From the NCBI GenBank assembly GCA_003151475.1, contig PLXQ01000037.1, positions 1 through 56,475 on the forward strand: 56,475 bases of DNA, in the 5' to 3' direction. The notes under the pieces are model-generated. The model was not told the origin of the DNA. It ran no database searches and saw only the letters and a program-made list of their open reading frames with translations. This DNA comes from Acidimicrobiaceae bacterium. Its GTDB lineage: Bacteria > Actinomycetota > Acidimicrobiia > Acidimicrobiales > UBA8190. A program made the position numbers and the translations under genes. Positions 8,834-16,946 of the stretch are shown piece after piece. Numbering within the stretch: the stretch's first letter is position 1; every line of letters starts with the position of its first letter.

Positions 8834-10016
8834 CCGCCGGCCCCGCGCTGTCGGCGGCGCCGTCGCCGGAGGCCTCGTGCTGGCGCTGGCCCTGGTTTCG
8901 TGCTCGAGCGGGTCGAGCAACCCGGCCGCCACCAGCACCACCAAGGCGCCGGGCGCCACCACCACCGCCGGCGCCCATGCGTCGGGCGCGCTACCCGCCA
9001 TCCACCACGTCTTTCTCATCGTCCTCGAGAACAAGTCGTACGCCGAGACCTGGGGGCCGAACCCGGGGGCGCCCTATCTGGGGACCACGCTGCGGGCCCA
9101 GGGAAACCTCTTGACCCAGTACTACGGCACCTCCCATGACAGCCTGGGCAACTACATCTCCATGGTGAGCGGCCAGCCGGCCAATCCCGTCACCCAGGCC
9201 GACTGCGTGAGCAAATACGAGCCCGTCACTCCCCCCACGGTGGTGAAGGGCATCGCCAGGGGGACGGGCTGCATCTACCCGGCGGCGGCGGGCAACATCG
9301 CCGGCCAGCTCCAGGACAAGGCGCTCACCTGGAAGGGCTACATGGAGTCGATGGCCCAGCCCTGCCAGCACCCGGTGGTGGGCCAGGTCGACCCGAACAT
9401 CGTGGCCACCCCCACCAGCCTCTACGCCACCCGGCACAATCCCTTCGTCTACTTCTCCGCCATCACCGGCTCGTCGGTCTGCGCCAGCGACGACGTGCCG
9501 CTCACGGAGATGACGAAGGATCTGGCCTCGGTGTCGACGACGGCCAACTTCTCCTTCATCACGCCCAACCTCTGTGACGACGGCCACGACGCCACCTGCG
9601 CGGCCGGGGGACCGGCCGGTTTCGCCGGGATCAACAGCTTCCTCGAGACATGGGTGCCCAAGATCCTGGCCTCGCCCGCCTACAAGAAAGACGGGCTGCT
9701 GCTCATCACCTACGACGAAGCCGAAGCGGTGGGCGCGGCGGAGGATTCCACCGCCTGCTGCAATGAACCCCCGAGCATCAGCGCGTCGGGCACCCAGACC
9801 GCTATGGCGGGGCTGACCGGGCCGGGGGGCGGCCGGGTCGGCCTGCTGGCACTCTCGCCGTTCATCAAGGCGGACTCGACCACGGCCACGCCCTACAACC
9901 ACTTCTCGATGCTCCGCAGCATCGAGGACATCTTCGGCCTGCCCCATCTGGGCGAGGCGGCCGCCCCGGGCCTGGCCGCCTTCGGCTCCGACGTCTTCAC
10001 CAAGCCGTTGGGCTGA
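8826..10016 (+). CDS. Lipoprotein phosphoesterase (AcpA/phospholipase C-like)
   Basis: A 396-residue protein of the phosphoesterase family (alkaline-phosphatase superfamily; acid phosphatases and phospholipase C-like enzymes). A lipobox LVSC ends at Cys26, so it is probably a lipoprotein on the outer face of the membrane; a Ser/Thr/Ala linker follows. IHHVFLIVLENKSYAETWG near residue 58 is the family's N-terminal metal and catalytic segment. LLITYDEAE and the C-terminal NHFSMLRSIEDIFGLP are also typical. The GTG start lies inside the end of the thiolase gene. Its reason for sharing the catabolic operon is not obvious; phosphate release from lipids is one inference. Confidence 0.82.
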   Translation: MSSRRPRAVGGAVAGGLVLALALVSCSSGSSNPAATSTTKAPGATTTAGAHASGALPAIHHVFLIVLENKSYAETWGPNPGAPYLGTTLRAQGNLLTQYYGTSHDSLGNYISMVSGQPANPVTQADCVSKYEPVTPPTVVKGIARGTGCIYPAAAGNIAGQLQDKALTWKGYMESMAQPCQHPVVGQVDPNIVATPTSLYATRHNPFVYFSAITGSSVCASDDVPLTEMTKDLASVSTTANFSFITPNLCDDGHDATCAAGGPAGFAGINSFLETWVPKILASPAYKKDGLLLITYDEAEAVGAAEDSTACCNEPPSISASGTQTAMAGLTGPGGGRVGLLALSPFIKADSTTATPYNHFSMLRSIEDIFGLPHLGEAAAPGLAAFGSDVFTKPLG

Positions 10017-10329
10017 ACCCGAACCGTCGCCTCGGCTCCTCGGTGTCCTGCGGCGCCGCCTCGGCGACAGAGGCAACGGGGCAAGAGATGTCCAGCTCGT
10101 CGCCGGTCTCCGTCCAGCCCCCGCCCGGTCGCGAGAGCCAGTGGACGGCCGGTTCGTTGGGCCGGCCGGAGAGAAGGAGCGCCCCGCAGGAGCAGGAGCG
10201 GACGTCCCAGGCGTGGCGGAGGCTGAGGACGTCGAGACAGCTCTCGCAGCGCAGTTGCTTGGGGCGGCTACGGGGACGTCGGCCGGTGCCGGTGCCGGCG
10301 GGGCGCCGGCCCGGCTCAGGCGTGGGCAC
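9997..10329 (-). CDS. Small zinc-ribbon-like hypothetical protein
   Basis: About 110 residues. The recognisable part is LRCESCLDVLSLRHAWDVRS followed by CSCGALLL, a C-x2-C...C-x-C arrangement like small zinc-binding proteins of the DUF7695 type. GRPNEPAVHWL follows. The remainder is Arg/Pro-rich. I placed the start at the GTG at 10329, which overlaps the clpP stop by 14 bases (coupled translation); longer in-frame starts up to 10392 would run further into clpP. Its 3' end overlaps the convergent phosphoesterase gene by 20 bases. It may be an adaptor or regulator of ClpP, but that rests on position only. Confidence 0.5.
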   Translation of the reverse strand: MPTPEPGRRPAGTGTGRRPRSRPKQLRCESCLDVLSLRHAWDVRSCSCGALLLSGRPNEPAVHWLSRPGGGWTETGDELDISCPVASVAEAAPQDTEEPRRRFGFSPTAW

Positions 10330-11005
10330 CGGAGAGCGCTCGCTCTTCGCCCGCCGCGTCGGTGCCTGCCCGGTCCGCCGCGTCGGCAGCACCGGCCGGC
10401 GGGGCGCAGAGGCCCCGGTGGGGGGTGATGATCTCGTCGATGACGCCGTACTGCTTGGCCTCGTCGGGGGTCATGAAGTAGTCGCGGTCGATGTCGCGCT
10501 CGACCCGCTCGACGGACTGACCGGAGTGGAAGGCGATGATCTCGGCCATCCGCCTGGTGGTGGCCAGGACCTCTTTCAGGTGGATGGCCATGTCGGACGG
10601 CGCCCCCCGGGTACCGGCGCTGCCCTGGTGGATCATGATCTTGGAATTGGGCAGGGCGAAGCGCTTGCCCGCGGTGCCGCCGGCCAGGATCATCGCCGCC
10701 GCCGACATGCCCATGCCGACACAGATGGTGGAGACGTCACAGTGGACATGCTGCATGACGTCGTAGATGGCCATGCCGGCATAGGCCATACCGCCGGGGG
10801 AGTTGATGTAGAGGCCGATGTCGCGTTCAGGATCCTCGGCGTCGAGGTAGAGGATCTCGGCCACCAGGAGGTTGGCGATCTGGTCGTCGACCTCCTGACC
10901 GAGGAAGACGATCCTCTCCTTGAGCAACAATGAATAGATGTCGAAGGAGCGGTCGCCCCGGGCTGTCTGGTCGATCACCATGGGGATCAAAGATTGGCTG
11001 AGCAC
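10316..11005 (-). CDS. clpP: ATP-dependent Clp protease proteolytic subunit
   Basis: A 229-residue ClpP serine protease, the barrel subunit used with ClpX/ClpC/ClpA unfoldases in the cytoplasm. The catalytic triad is intact: Ser101 in GMGMSAAAM, His126 in MIHQG, Asp175 in DIDRDYFM. The substrate-loop segment YINSPGG is present. A ClpP-type N-terminus SLIPMVIDQTARGDRSFDIY precedes the core, and an Ala/Gly-rich tail of about 25 residues is added. I chose GTG 11005, with AGGTGG nine bases upstream; ATG 10981 is an alternative. It is divergent from the XRE regulator and the catalytically degenerate ClpP paralogue. Confidence 0.93.
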   Translation of the reverse strand: MLSQSLIPMVIDQTARGDRSFDIYSLLLKERIVFLGQEVDDQIANLLVAEILYLDAEDPERDIGLYINSPGGMAYAGMAIYDVMQHVHCDVSTICVGMGMSAAAMILAGGTAGKRFALPNSKIMIHQGSAGTRGAPSDMAIHLKEVLATTRRMAEIIAFHSGQSVERVERDIDRDYFMTPDEAKQYGVIDEIITPHRGLCAPPAGAADAADRAGTDAAGEERALSGAHA

Positions 11006-11043
11006 TGCCCTACACCACCTCTCGTCGACGAGACCCCCATCGC

Positions 11044-11067
11044 AGGTATCTCTTATATGAGATACCT
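11044..11067. promoter_or_regulatory. Perfect 9-bp inverted repeat, probable operator of the clpP / XRE divergent promoter
   Basis: Arms AGGTATCTC and GAGATACCT flank the 6-bp spacer TTATAT. The element ends 11 bases before the XRE ATG and lies 39 bases upstream of the clpP start. A CTTATATGA direct repeat (11052-11060 and 11066-11074, 14 bp apart) overlaps it. The AT-rich block is unusual for this genome. The neighbouring XRE protein is the natural candidate to bind it. Confidence 0.65.
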
Positions 11068-11078
11068 TATATGACGTT

Positions 11079-11387
11079 ATGAACGAGCGGCGGCACGAAC
11101 CGAAACTGCCCGGCTTCGCCGAGATGGCGGCCCGCCGGCGGGCCCTGGCCGAGGAGCTGGTGGAGCGGCGGATCTCGCTGGGTCTGTCCCAGACCGAGGT
11201 GGCGGCCCGGATGGGGACGTCGCAGTCGGCCGTGGCCCGGCTCGAGACAGGCCAGGTCGACGTCCGTCTCTCCACCCTGGAGCGCTATGCCGCCGCCGTC
11301 GACGAGGTCCTCGACTGGCACCTCGGTGGCGGGCTCGCAGGCGGTGGGCCCGGCCGCGGCGGGCCCGTCGGTGGTGGGAAGGCCTGA
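11079..11387 (+). CDS. XRE-family helix-turn-helix regulator
   Basis: A 102-residue protein with one HTH of the Cro/C1 type: LSQTEVAARMGTSQSAVARL (about residues 36-55), followed by ETGQVDVRLSTLERYAAAV. The tail from about residue 85 is almost only Gly, Pro and Arg. It is transcribed away from clpP and four bases ahead of the ClpP-like gene, so one regulator links the two. The inverted repeat at 11044 overlaps its own promoter, suggesting autoregulation and control of clpP. Related XRE proteins can bind ligands or be protease targets; neither is shown here. Confidence 0.85.
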   Translation: MNERRHEPKLPGFAEMAARRRALAEELVERRISLGLSQTEVAARMGTSQSAVARLETGQVDVRLSTLERYAAAVDEVLDWHLGGGLAGGGPGRGGPVGGGKA

Positions 11388-11390
11388 CGA

Positions 11391-11930
11391 ATGTCCTCGC
11401 AGCCGGCGTTCGGTGATCAGGTGCTCTCGTCGCTCTTTGCCCGCCGGATCGTCCTGCTCCACGGGGATCTCTCGAGCGACCGGGCCTCGGAGACCGCGGC
11501 GGCGCTGCTCACCCTGGACGCCCTCGGCGACGAGCACGTCGAGTTGCGGCTGCAGGTGCCCAGCGCGTCGTGGGAGGCGGCCGGGGTCGTGATCGATGTG
11601 ATCGACGTCCTCGGTGTGCCCGTGCACACCGTCGGCCTCGGCCTCGTGGGCGGGGGCGCCGTCGGCATCCTGGCCGCCGGCGCACAGCGGGCCGTCTCCC
11701 CCCACGCCCGGCTCCATCTCCGGCACCCCGACACAGAGGCCTCGGGCCGGCCCGCCGAGCTGTCGCGCACGGTCGAGGCCCAGACGGCATTGCAGGCTGA
11801 GTTCGAACGGCTCCTGGCCGAGAGGACGGGCCGGCCGGTGGCCGAGATCGCGCAGGAGTGGGCGGTCGGCGGCTTCCTCGACGCCCCCAGCGCCATCGCC
11901 CTCGGGTACGCCGACGCGCTCTCGGTCTAG
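11391..11930 (+). CDS. ClpP-like pseudoprotease (catalytic triad lost)
   Basis: A 179-residue ClpP-fold protein. From the TVGLGL segment to the end it aligns without gaps to the neighbouring ClpP. In that alignment catalytic Ser becomes Val86, His becomes Arg111 (a His follows at 112) and Asp becomes Gly160. The INSPGG segment is also replaced by QVPSAS. Fold residues such as the ClpP-like VGLGL, SPHARL and TGRPV...GGFLDAP segments remain. By analogy with plastid ClpR it may be a non-catalytic ring subunit or a regulator of ClpP assembly; this is inference. It is coupled to the XRE gene. Confidence 0.8.
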   Translation: MSSQPAFGDQVLSSLFARRIVLLHGDLSSDRASETAAALLTLDALGDEHVELRLQVPSASWEAAGVVIDVIDVLGVPVHTVGLGLVGGGAVGILAAGAQRAVSPHARLHLRHPDTEASGRPAELSRTVEAQTALQAEFERLLAERTGRPVAEIAQEWAVGGFLDAPSAIALGYADALSV

Positions 11931-12016
11931 AGCGTCGCCGGAACGGAACCGGGGTCGCAGTGGCGCCACCGGAATGCCAAGATTTTCGGAGCCGGTGGTC
12001 AACCGGGAGGTGGCTC

Positions 12017-12404
12017 GTGCTGGTTCGTGGGCCGTGGCAGAGAGTGGCGGTCGGTGCGGCCGTCGTGGTGGGCAGCATGGTTCTCGCAGCGAGCGGGGCC
12101 GGGGCGGCCGGCTCCAGCGGCCGGCACCTATGAGCTCTTCGTCGGCGCGCTCGATCTCGGCCAGCTGGTGCTGAACGTCGATCACACGTTTCAGATGTCA
12201 GTAGACGGCGAAACAGGCGAGTGGATCACGACGGGGAAGTCCCTGGCGATGTCCATCACAGCGTCGCCCGTGGCCGACATCGGCTGCACTTTCAGCGCCT
12301 CGGTAGGAGGCAAAAGCCTCAACAGCGCCAAGAAACCAGGCGATTACGTGTGCCCCGGCGATGCGATCACGCCGTGGTACGCCCTGAAGCAAAAGCCGGC
12401 GTAG
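12017..12404 (+). pseudogene. Secreted small protein, disrupted by a frameshift
   Basis: A GTG at 12017 with GGGAGG six bases upstream starts a clean signal peptide (VLVRGPWQRVAVGAAVVVG, then SMVLAASGAGAAG), but that frame stops at 12133. The apparent mature domain (GTYELFVGALDLGQLVLNVD through GDYVCPGDAITPWYALKQ) lies in the next frame and ends at 12404. Neither half makes sense alone. The switch falls around 12100-12120 in a GC-rich stretch. The two Cys residues of the mature part could form a disulfide. I do not recognise the family. It is either a true pseudogene or a one-base sequence error. Confidence 0.6.
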
Positions 12405-12423
12405 ACCTCAAGCGGCGTAGGCG

Positions 12424-13929
12424 TCAGGCGGTGGCCGTCCCCGGGAGACCCATGGCCTTCACCTCGAGGTACTCCTCGAAGCCCTCGGTGCCATTCTCGC
12501 GGCCGAGTCCCGACTGGCGGTATCCACCGAAGGGGACGTCCGGCGCGTTGTAGAGACCGCCGTTGACCATGAGGGTGCCGGCCCGGATGCGCCGTGCCAC
12601 CGAGAGAGCCCGCTGCTCCGAGGCCGAGGTGACGGCGCCGGAGAGGCCGTAGATGGAGTCGTTGGCGATGCGGACGGCGTCGTCGTCGTCCTCGAAAGGA
12701 ATGATCACGAGGACGGGGCCGAAGATCTCCTCCTGGGCGATGGTGGCCTTGGGGTCGACGTCGGCGAAGAGGGTGGGCTCGACGAAGTAGCCCTTGGGCA
12801 GATGGGCGGGAATGCCGCCGCCGCAGACCAGGCGGGCCCCTTCGGCCTTGCCCTTCTCGATGTAGCCGAGGACGCGCTCGCGCTGCTTGGCGCTGATGAG
12901 CGGTCCCTGGAAGTTGCCCGGGTCCCAGGGGTCGCCGTAGGTGACAGAGGCCATGGAATCCTTGGCCATCTCGACCGCCTCGTCGTAGCGGGAACGGTGG
13001 ACGAGGAGGCGGGTGGTGATGGCGCAGCCCTGACCCGAGTGGGTGCAGACGCCCATGGCGCTGATGGGGACCGAGGAGGCCAGATCGGCGTCCTCTAAAA
13101 CGATGTTGGCCGACTTGCCGCCGAGCTCTAAGAAGACCTTCTTCACCGTCTCCGAGGCCTTGGCCATGATGCGCCGTCCGGTGGCCGTCGAGCCGGTGAA
13201 GGTGATCATGTCGACGCGGGGGTCGGTGGTGAGGACCTCGCCCACCATGTGGTCCGACGAAGCGACGACGTTGACCACGCCGGCGGGGATGTCGGTCTCC
13301 TCGGCGATGAGGCGGCCCAAGAAGGTGGCCGACCAGGGGGTGTCGGGGGCGGGCTTCAGCACCATGGTGTTACCCGCGGCGAGGGCCGGGCCGAGCTTGG
13401 CCAGGTTCAGGTAGAGGGGGAAGTTCCAGGGGGTGATGGCCCCCACCACGCCGATGGGCTCGCGGCGGATGAGGCGGCGCTGGGGTTGGCCGAAGACCTC
13501 ACGGACGGGCAGCCAGTGCTCGTACTCGTACTGGTCGGGCTTCTCCGCCCAGTAGCCGAGGTCGTCGATGGGGCCGTCCACCATCATGATGTAGGTGAGC
13601 ATCATGGGGCTGCCCACCTCGGCCACCACCAGGTTGCGGAGCTCGTCGCGGTGGGTGTCGAGCGCGGCGTGGAACTGCTCCAGGCAGCGGCGACGAAAGG
13701 CGTGGTCCTCGGCCCAGGAGGTCTCGTCGAAGGCCCGGCGCGCCGCCGCGATGGCCGTCTCCATGTCGGCGGGGGTGGCGTCGGCCGTGTCGCCGAGGGT
13801 GAGCTCGGTGGCGGGGTCGATGTTGGCGAAGGTCTTGCCCCCAGTTGCCTCGACCAGCTTGCCGTCGATGAGGAGACGGGGTTCGCCGCTCACCTCCGGG
13901 TGTGTGGTCTTGGGCGCAGCGTCGGTCAT
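12424..13929 (-). CDS. NAD(P)-dependent aldehyde dehydrogenase
   Basis: A 501-residue aldehyde dehydrogenase, full length. The Rossmann segment ITPWNFPLYL, FTGSTATGRRI, catalytic Glu268 in LELGGKSAN and nucleophile Cys302 in SGQGCAITTR are intact. It oxidises an aldehyde to an acid. It follows the acyl-CoA synthetase gene by six bases on the same strand, so the pair would take an aldehyde (perhaps from P450 oxidation) to an acid and then to its CoA ester. The divergent promoter holds regulon site D. Confidence 0.93.
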   Translation of the reverse strand: MTDAAPKTTHPEVSGEPRLLIDGKLVEATGGKTFANIDPATELTLGDTADATPADMETAIAAARRAFDETSWAEDHAFRRRCLEQFHAALDTHRDELRNLVVAEVGSPMMLTYIMMVDGPIDDLGYWAEKPDQYEYEHWLPVREVFGQPQRRLIRREPIGVVGAITPWNFPLYLNLAKLGPALAAGNTMVLKPAPDTPWSATFLGRLIAEETDIPAGVVNVVASSDHMVGEVLTTDPRVDMITFTGSTATGRRIMAKASETVKKVFLELGGKSANIVLEDADLASSVPISAMGVCTHSGQGCAITTRLLVHRSRYDEAVEMAKDSMASVTYGDPWDPGNFQGPLISAKQRERVLGYIEKGKAEGARLVCGGGIPAHLPKGYFVEPTLFADVDPKATIAQEEIFGPVLVIIPFEDDDDAVRIANDSIYGLSGAVTSASEQRALSVARRIRAGTLMVNGGLYNAPDVPFGGYRQSGLGRENGTEGFEEYLEVKAMGLPGTATA

Positions 13930-13935
13930 GTGTAT

Positions 13936-15462
13936 TCAGCCCTCCCGGTGAGAGCCGGCTGTCGCCGGCTCCATTCTCTCGGCGCGCAGTCGCGCCTTCA
14001 TGACTTTTCCGTTGTCCTGGCGGGGAAGGAGATCGACGAACTCGATTGTCCGTGGCCTCTTGTAGTCGGCCAGTCTGGTGGCCAGGCGCTGCAGAAGGGC
14101 CTCGGGATTGCGCTCGGCCCCGGGGCGGAGCTCCACGACGGCGTGGACCCTCTGGCCCATGCGGTCATCGGGCAGGCCGAAGACGGCCGCATCGAGCACG
14201 TCGGGATCCTCGGCCAGGGCCGTTTCCACCTCGGCCGGGTAGACGTTGACCCCGCCGGAGAGGATGAGGTCGGTGCGGCGGTCGGCCAAAAAGAGATAGC
14301 CGTCCTTGTCCAGCCATCCCATGTCGCCGACGGTGAAGTAGTCGTCGCGCCAGGCGTCGGAGGTCTTGGCCGGATCGTTGTGGTAGCCGAAGCGCTGGCC
14401 CGAGAACGAAGAGATGTAGATGGCGCCCACCTCCCCGGGCGGCAACGGCTCCCCCTCGTCGTCGAGGATGACGACGCTCAGGCCCGGGAAGGGCCGGCCC
14501 ACCGATCCCGGCTTCTCGAGCCACTCGTCGGGGGAGATGACCGAGGCCATGCCTTCCGAGGCGCCGTAGTACTCCCAGATGGCACCGGCGGGGAAGACGT
14601 CGATGATCCGGCGCTTGACCGGCACCGGACAGGGCGCGGCGGCGTGGAGGATCTTTCTGACCGAGGAGCGGTCGAAGGACGGCCAGTCGGCCTCCAGGAT
14701 GCGGATGAAGTTGGCCGGGACCATCTGGGCCGTGGTGACGGCCTCGGTCTCGATGAGCCGGAGCGCCTCGGTGGCGTCCCAGCGGTCCATGATGACGACG
14801 GTTCCGCCCTCGTTGAGCGACATCTGGGAGTAGGCGGCCGGGGCCATGTGGTAGCCGGGGCCGCACATGAGATGGACGTCGTCGGGGAGGAGCCCCCAGA
14901 AAGAGGCGAAGGGGTTGGGCGGCGCCTCACGCGACGGCCGTGGCGCCGGCCGGGTGATGCCCTTGGGCCGGCCCGTGGTGCCCGAGGTGTAGCTCATGGT
15001 GACCACCGGGGTGCCCAGGTACTCGTCATGCGGTGGGTCTTTCACCCTTGCCTGAAGGGCGGGGTCCGAGATCGAGAGGCCGGTGACGTTGGTGGAGCAG
15101 ACCGTCGCGGCGGCGGCCGCCGATCCGTCGTGGACGAGGACGATGGCACCGGAGTCAGAGACGATGTAGGCCGCCTCGGGGGCGGTGAGCCGGGTGGAGA
15201 CGGGGACGACCAGGGCGCCCAGGCGGGCCGCTCCGTACCAAGCGGCGAAGATCTCGACTCCGTTTCCGAGCATGACCGCCACCCGGTCACCGGCCCCGGT
15301 GCCCGCGGCGGCGAAGGCGTGGGCCATGGCGTTGGCAGCGGCGTCGAGCTGGGCGAAGGTGGTGCGGCTGTCCCCGCAGACGAGGGCGGGGCGGTCGGGA
15401 TCGGCCCGGGCGATGGCCGCCAGGCCTCGGGGAGCATGGGTTTCTGGGGTCCGGGGTCCCAT
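13936..15462 (-). CDS. Acyl-CoA synthetase (AMP-forming)
   Basis: A 508-residue ANL-superfamily ligase. The P-loop YTSGTTGRPKG (residues 158-168), the YYGASEG segment, the GDMGWLDKDGYLFLADR hinge and a C-terminal NGKVMKARL with the adenylation Lys are all present. It activates a carboxylic acid to acyl-CoA through an acyl-adenylate. No chain-length call is possible from sequence alone. It is first in an operon with aldehyde dehydrogenase and divergent from the second amidohydrolase gene. The ATG at 15462 lies 37 bases from regulon site D. Confidence 0.92.
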   Translation of the reverse strand: MGPRTPETHAPRGLAAIARADPDRPALVCGDSRTTFAQLDAAANAMAHAFAAAGTGAGDRVAVMLGNGVEIFAAWYGAARLGALVVPVSTRLTAPEAAYIVSDSGAIVLVHDGSAAAAATVCSTNVTGLSISDPALQARVKDPPHDEYLGTPVVTMSYTSGTTGRPKGITRPAPRPSREAPPNPFASFWGLLPDDVHLMCGPGYHMAPAAYSQMSLNEGGTVVIMDRWDATEALRLIETEAVTTAQMVPANFIRILEADWPSFDRSSVRKILHAAAPCPVPVKRRIIDVFPAGAIWEYYGASEGMASVISPDEWLEKPGSVGRPFPGLSVVILDDEGEPLPPGEVGAIYISSFSGQRFGYHNDPAKTSDAWRDDYFTVGDMGWLDKDGYLFLADRRTDLILSGGVNVYPAEVETALAEDPDVLDAAVFGLPDDRMGQRVHAVVELRPGAERNPEALLQRLATRLADYKRPRTIEFVDLLPRQDNGKVMKARLRAERMEPATAGSHREG

Positions 15463-15498
15463 CGGGCGGCCAGTGTACGACGGCCGGTGGACGCGTGC

Positions 15499-15514
15499 CT
15501 GACACGGATGTCAG
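15499..15514. promoter_or_regulatory. Putative regulon operator, site D (best match)
   Basis: CTGACACGGATGTCAG, extended to 7-bp perfect arms (CCTGACA/TGTCAGG, 15498-15515). It lies between the divergent acyl-CoA synthetase (15462) and amidohydrolase (15600). Two direct TCAGGTA repeats (15511 and 15525) follow, the second leading into TATATG, a possible -10 element. Confidence 0.65.
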
Positions 15515-15599
15515 GTACGCGGAGGTCAGGTATATGCTCGGCGAGGCGGTCGGCGCCGCGCCGGTGCCCGCCCAGTACGACGCAGGAGGGAGGGGCGCC

Positions 15600-16874
15600 A
15601 TGCAAGCAGAGGATCTGATCCTCGTGAGTGTCGACGACCACGTTGTCGAGCCGCCCGACATGTTCGACGGACGGGTCCCGGCCAAGTGGAAGGACCGCGC
15701 GCCGCGGGTCATCCACAAGGACAGCGGGATCGACGTCTGGTCCTATGAAGGAAACGAGATCCCGAACGTGGGGCTGAACGCCGTGGTCGGGCGTCCCCCC
15801 GAGGAGTACGGGATCGAGCCGACGTCGTTCGCCGAGATGCGGCCCGGCTGCTACGACATCAACGAGCGGATCCGGGATATGAACGTGAACGGGGTCCTCG
15901 GGTCGATGTGCTTCCCCTCGTTCATCCAGTTCTGCGGGCAGCTCTTCGCCCGGACGAAGGACAAAGAGCTGGCCCTGGCCATGCTGCGGGCCTACAACGA
16001 CTGGCACATCGAGGATTGGTGCGGCGCCTATCCGGGCCGGTTCATCCCCCTGTCCATCCCGGCCATCTGGGAACCCGCGCTGATGGCGGCCGAGGTGCGG
16101 CGGGTGGCGGCCAAGGGATGCCACGCCGTGACCTTCTCGGAGAACCCCTCGAAGCTCGGCTGGCCGAGCTTCCACAGCGACCACTGGGACCCCTTCTGGA
16201 CGGCGTGCGCCGACGAGGGGACGGTGGTGTGCATGCACATCGGCTCGTCGTCGGAGATCGTGGTGCCTTCGCCCGACTCCCCCTTCGACGTGCTGATCAC
16301 GCTGTCGCCCATGAACATCGTCCAGTGCGCGGCCGACCTTCTGTTCTCGCCCGTGCTGCGGAAGTTCCCGTCGCTGCGGCTCGCTCTGTCCGAGGGCGGG
16401 ATCGGCTGGATCCCGTACTTCTTGGAGCGGGTGGACTACGTCTACACCCACCACAAGGCGTGGACGGGCCAGGACTTCGGCGACATGCTGCCCAGTCAGG
16501 TGTTCAGCGAGCGGATCGTGACCTGCTTCATCGACGACGCCTTCGGGGTGGAGAGCCGGGCGCACCTGAACGTGGACAACATCTGCTGGGAGTGCGACTA
16601 CCCGCACTCCGACTCGACCTGGCCCCAGGCGCCCGAGATGGCCATGAAGTACTTGGACGGCGTGCCCGACGCCGAGGTGAACAAGATCACCCACGAGAAC
16701 GCCATCCGGCTGTTCCAGTACGACCCGTTCAGCGTGCGGCCCCGGGAGTCCTGCACGGTGGCGGCGCTGCGGGCCGAGGCCACCGACGTGGACACGTCGA
16801 TGATGGCGAGGAACCCGAAGCACGAGAAGAAGCAGGTCTTCGCGGCCGACCTGGGCCACATCGGGCGGGACTGA
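15600..16874 (+). CDS. Amidohydrolase-2 family metal-dependent hydrolase (paralogue)
   Basis: A 424-residue amidohydrolase related to the one at 173-1321. It begins with SVDDHVVEPPDMF, has CMHIGSSSE in mid-protein and ECDYPHSDSTWP near the C-terminus, the metal-site and catalytic segments of the family. The tail after about residue 380 is longer than in the paralogue and is charged. GGAGGGAGGGG lies just upstream of the ATG. The TLP1-like thiolase follows on the same strand after 72 bases. Substrate unknown; hydrolase or decarboxylase activity on a ring-cleavage or acyl intermediate is inferred from context. Confidence 0.9.
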   Translation: MQAEDLILVSVDDHVVEPPDMFDGRVPAKWKDRAPRVIHKDSGIDVWSYEGNEIPNVGLNAVVGRPPEEYGIEPTSFAEMRPGCYDINERIRDMNVNGVLGSMCFPSFIQFCGQLFARTKDKELALAMLRAYNDWHIEDWCGAYPGRFIPLSIPAIWEPALMAAEVRRVAAKGCHAVTFSENPSKLGWPSFHSDHWDPFWTACADEGTVVCMHIGSSSEIVVPSPDSPFDVLITLSPMNIVQCAADLLFSPVLRKFPSLRLALSEGGIGWIPYFLERVDYVYTHHKAWTGQDFGDMLPSQVFSERIVTCFIDDAFGVESRAHLNVDNICWECDYPHSDSTWPQAPEMAMKYLDGVPDAEVNKITHENAIRLFQYDPFSVRPRESCTVAALRAEATDVDTSMMARNPKHEKKQVFAADLGHIGRD

Positions 16875-16946
16875 CCGGCTGCGAGCGGCTGACCCGGATC
16901 GGCGCCGGTCCGCTCGGCGGGCCCGAAAACTGACGGGGGACCGACG

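Noticed and set aside
8991..10076. Open frame antisense to the phosphoesterase gene
   Set aside because: The plus-strand gene has a lipobox and family motifs; the antisense frame is Gly/Arg/Val-rich without motifs.
13249..15618. A 789-codon plus-strand frame across the aldehyde dehydrogenase and acyl-CoA synthetase genes
   Set aside because: Both enzymes on the minus strand have complete active sites; the plus-strand frame is a GC artefact.
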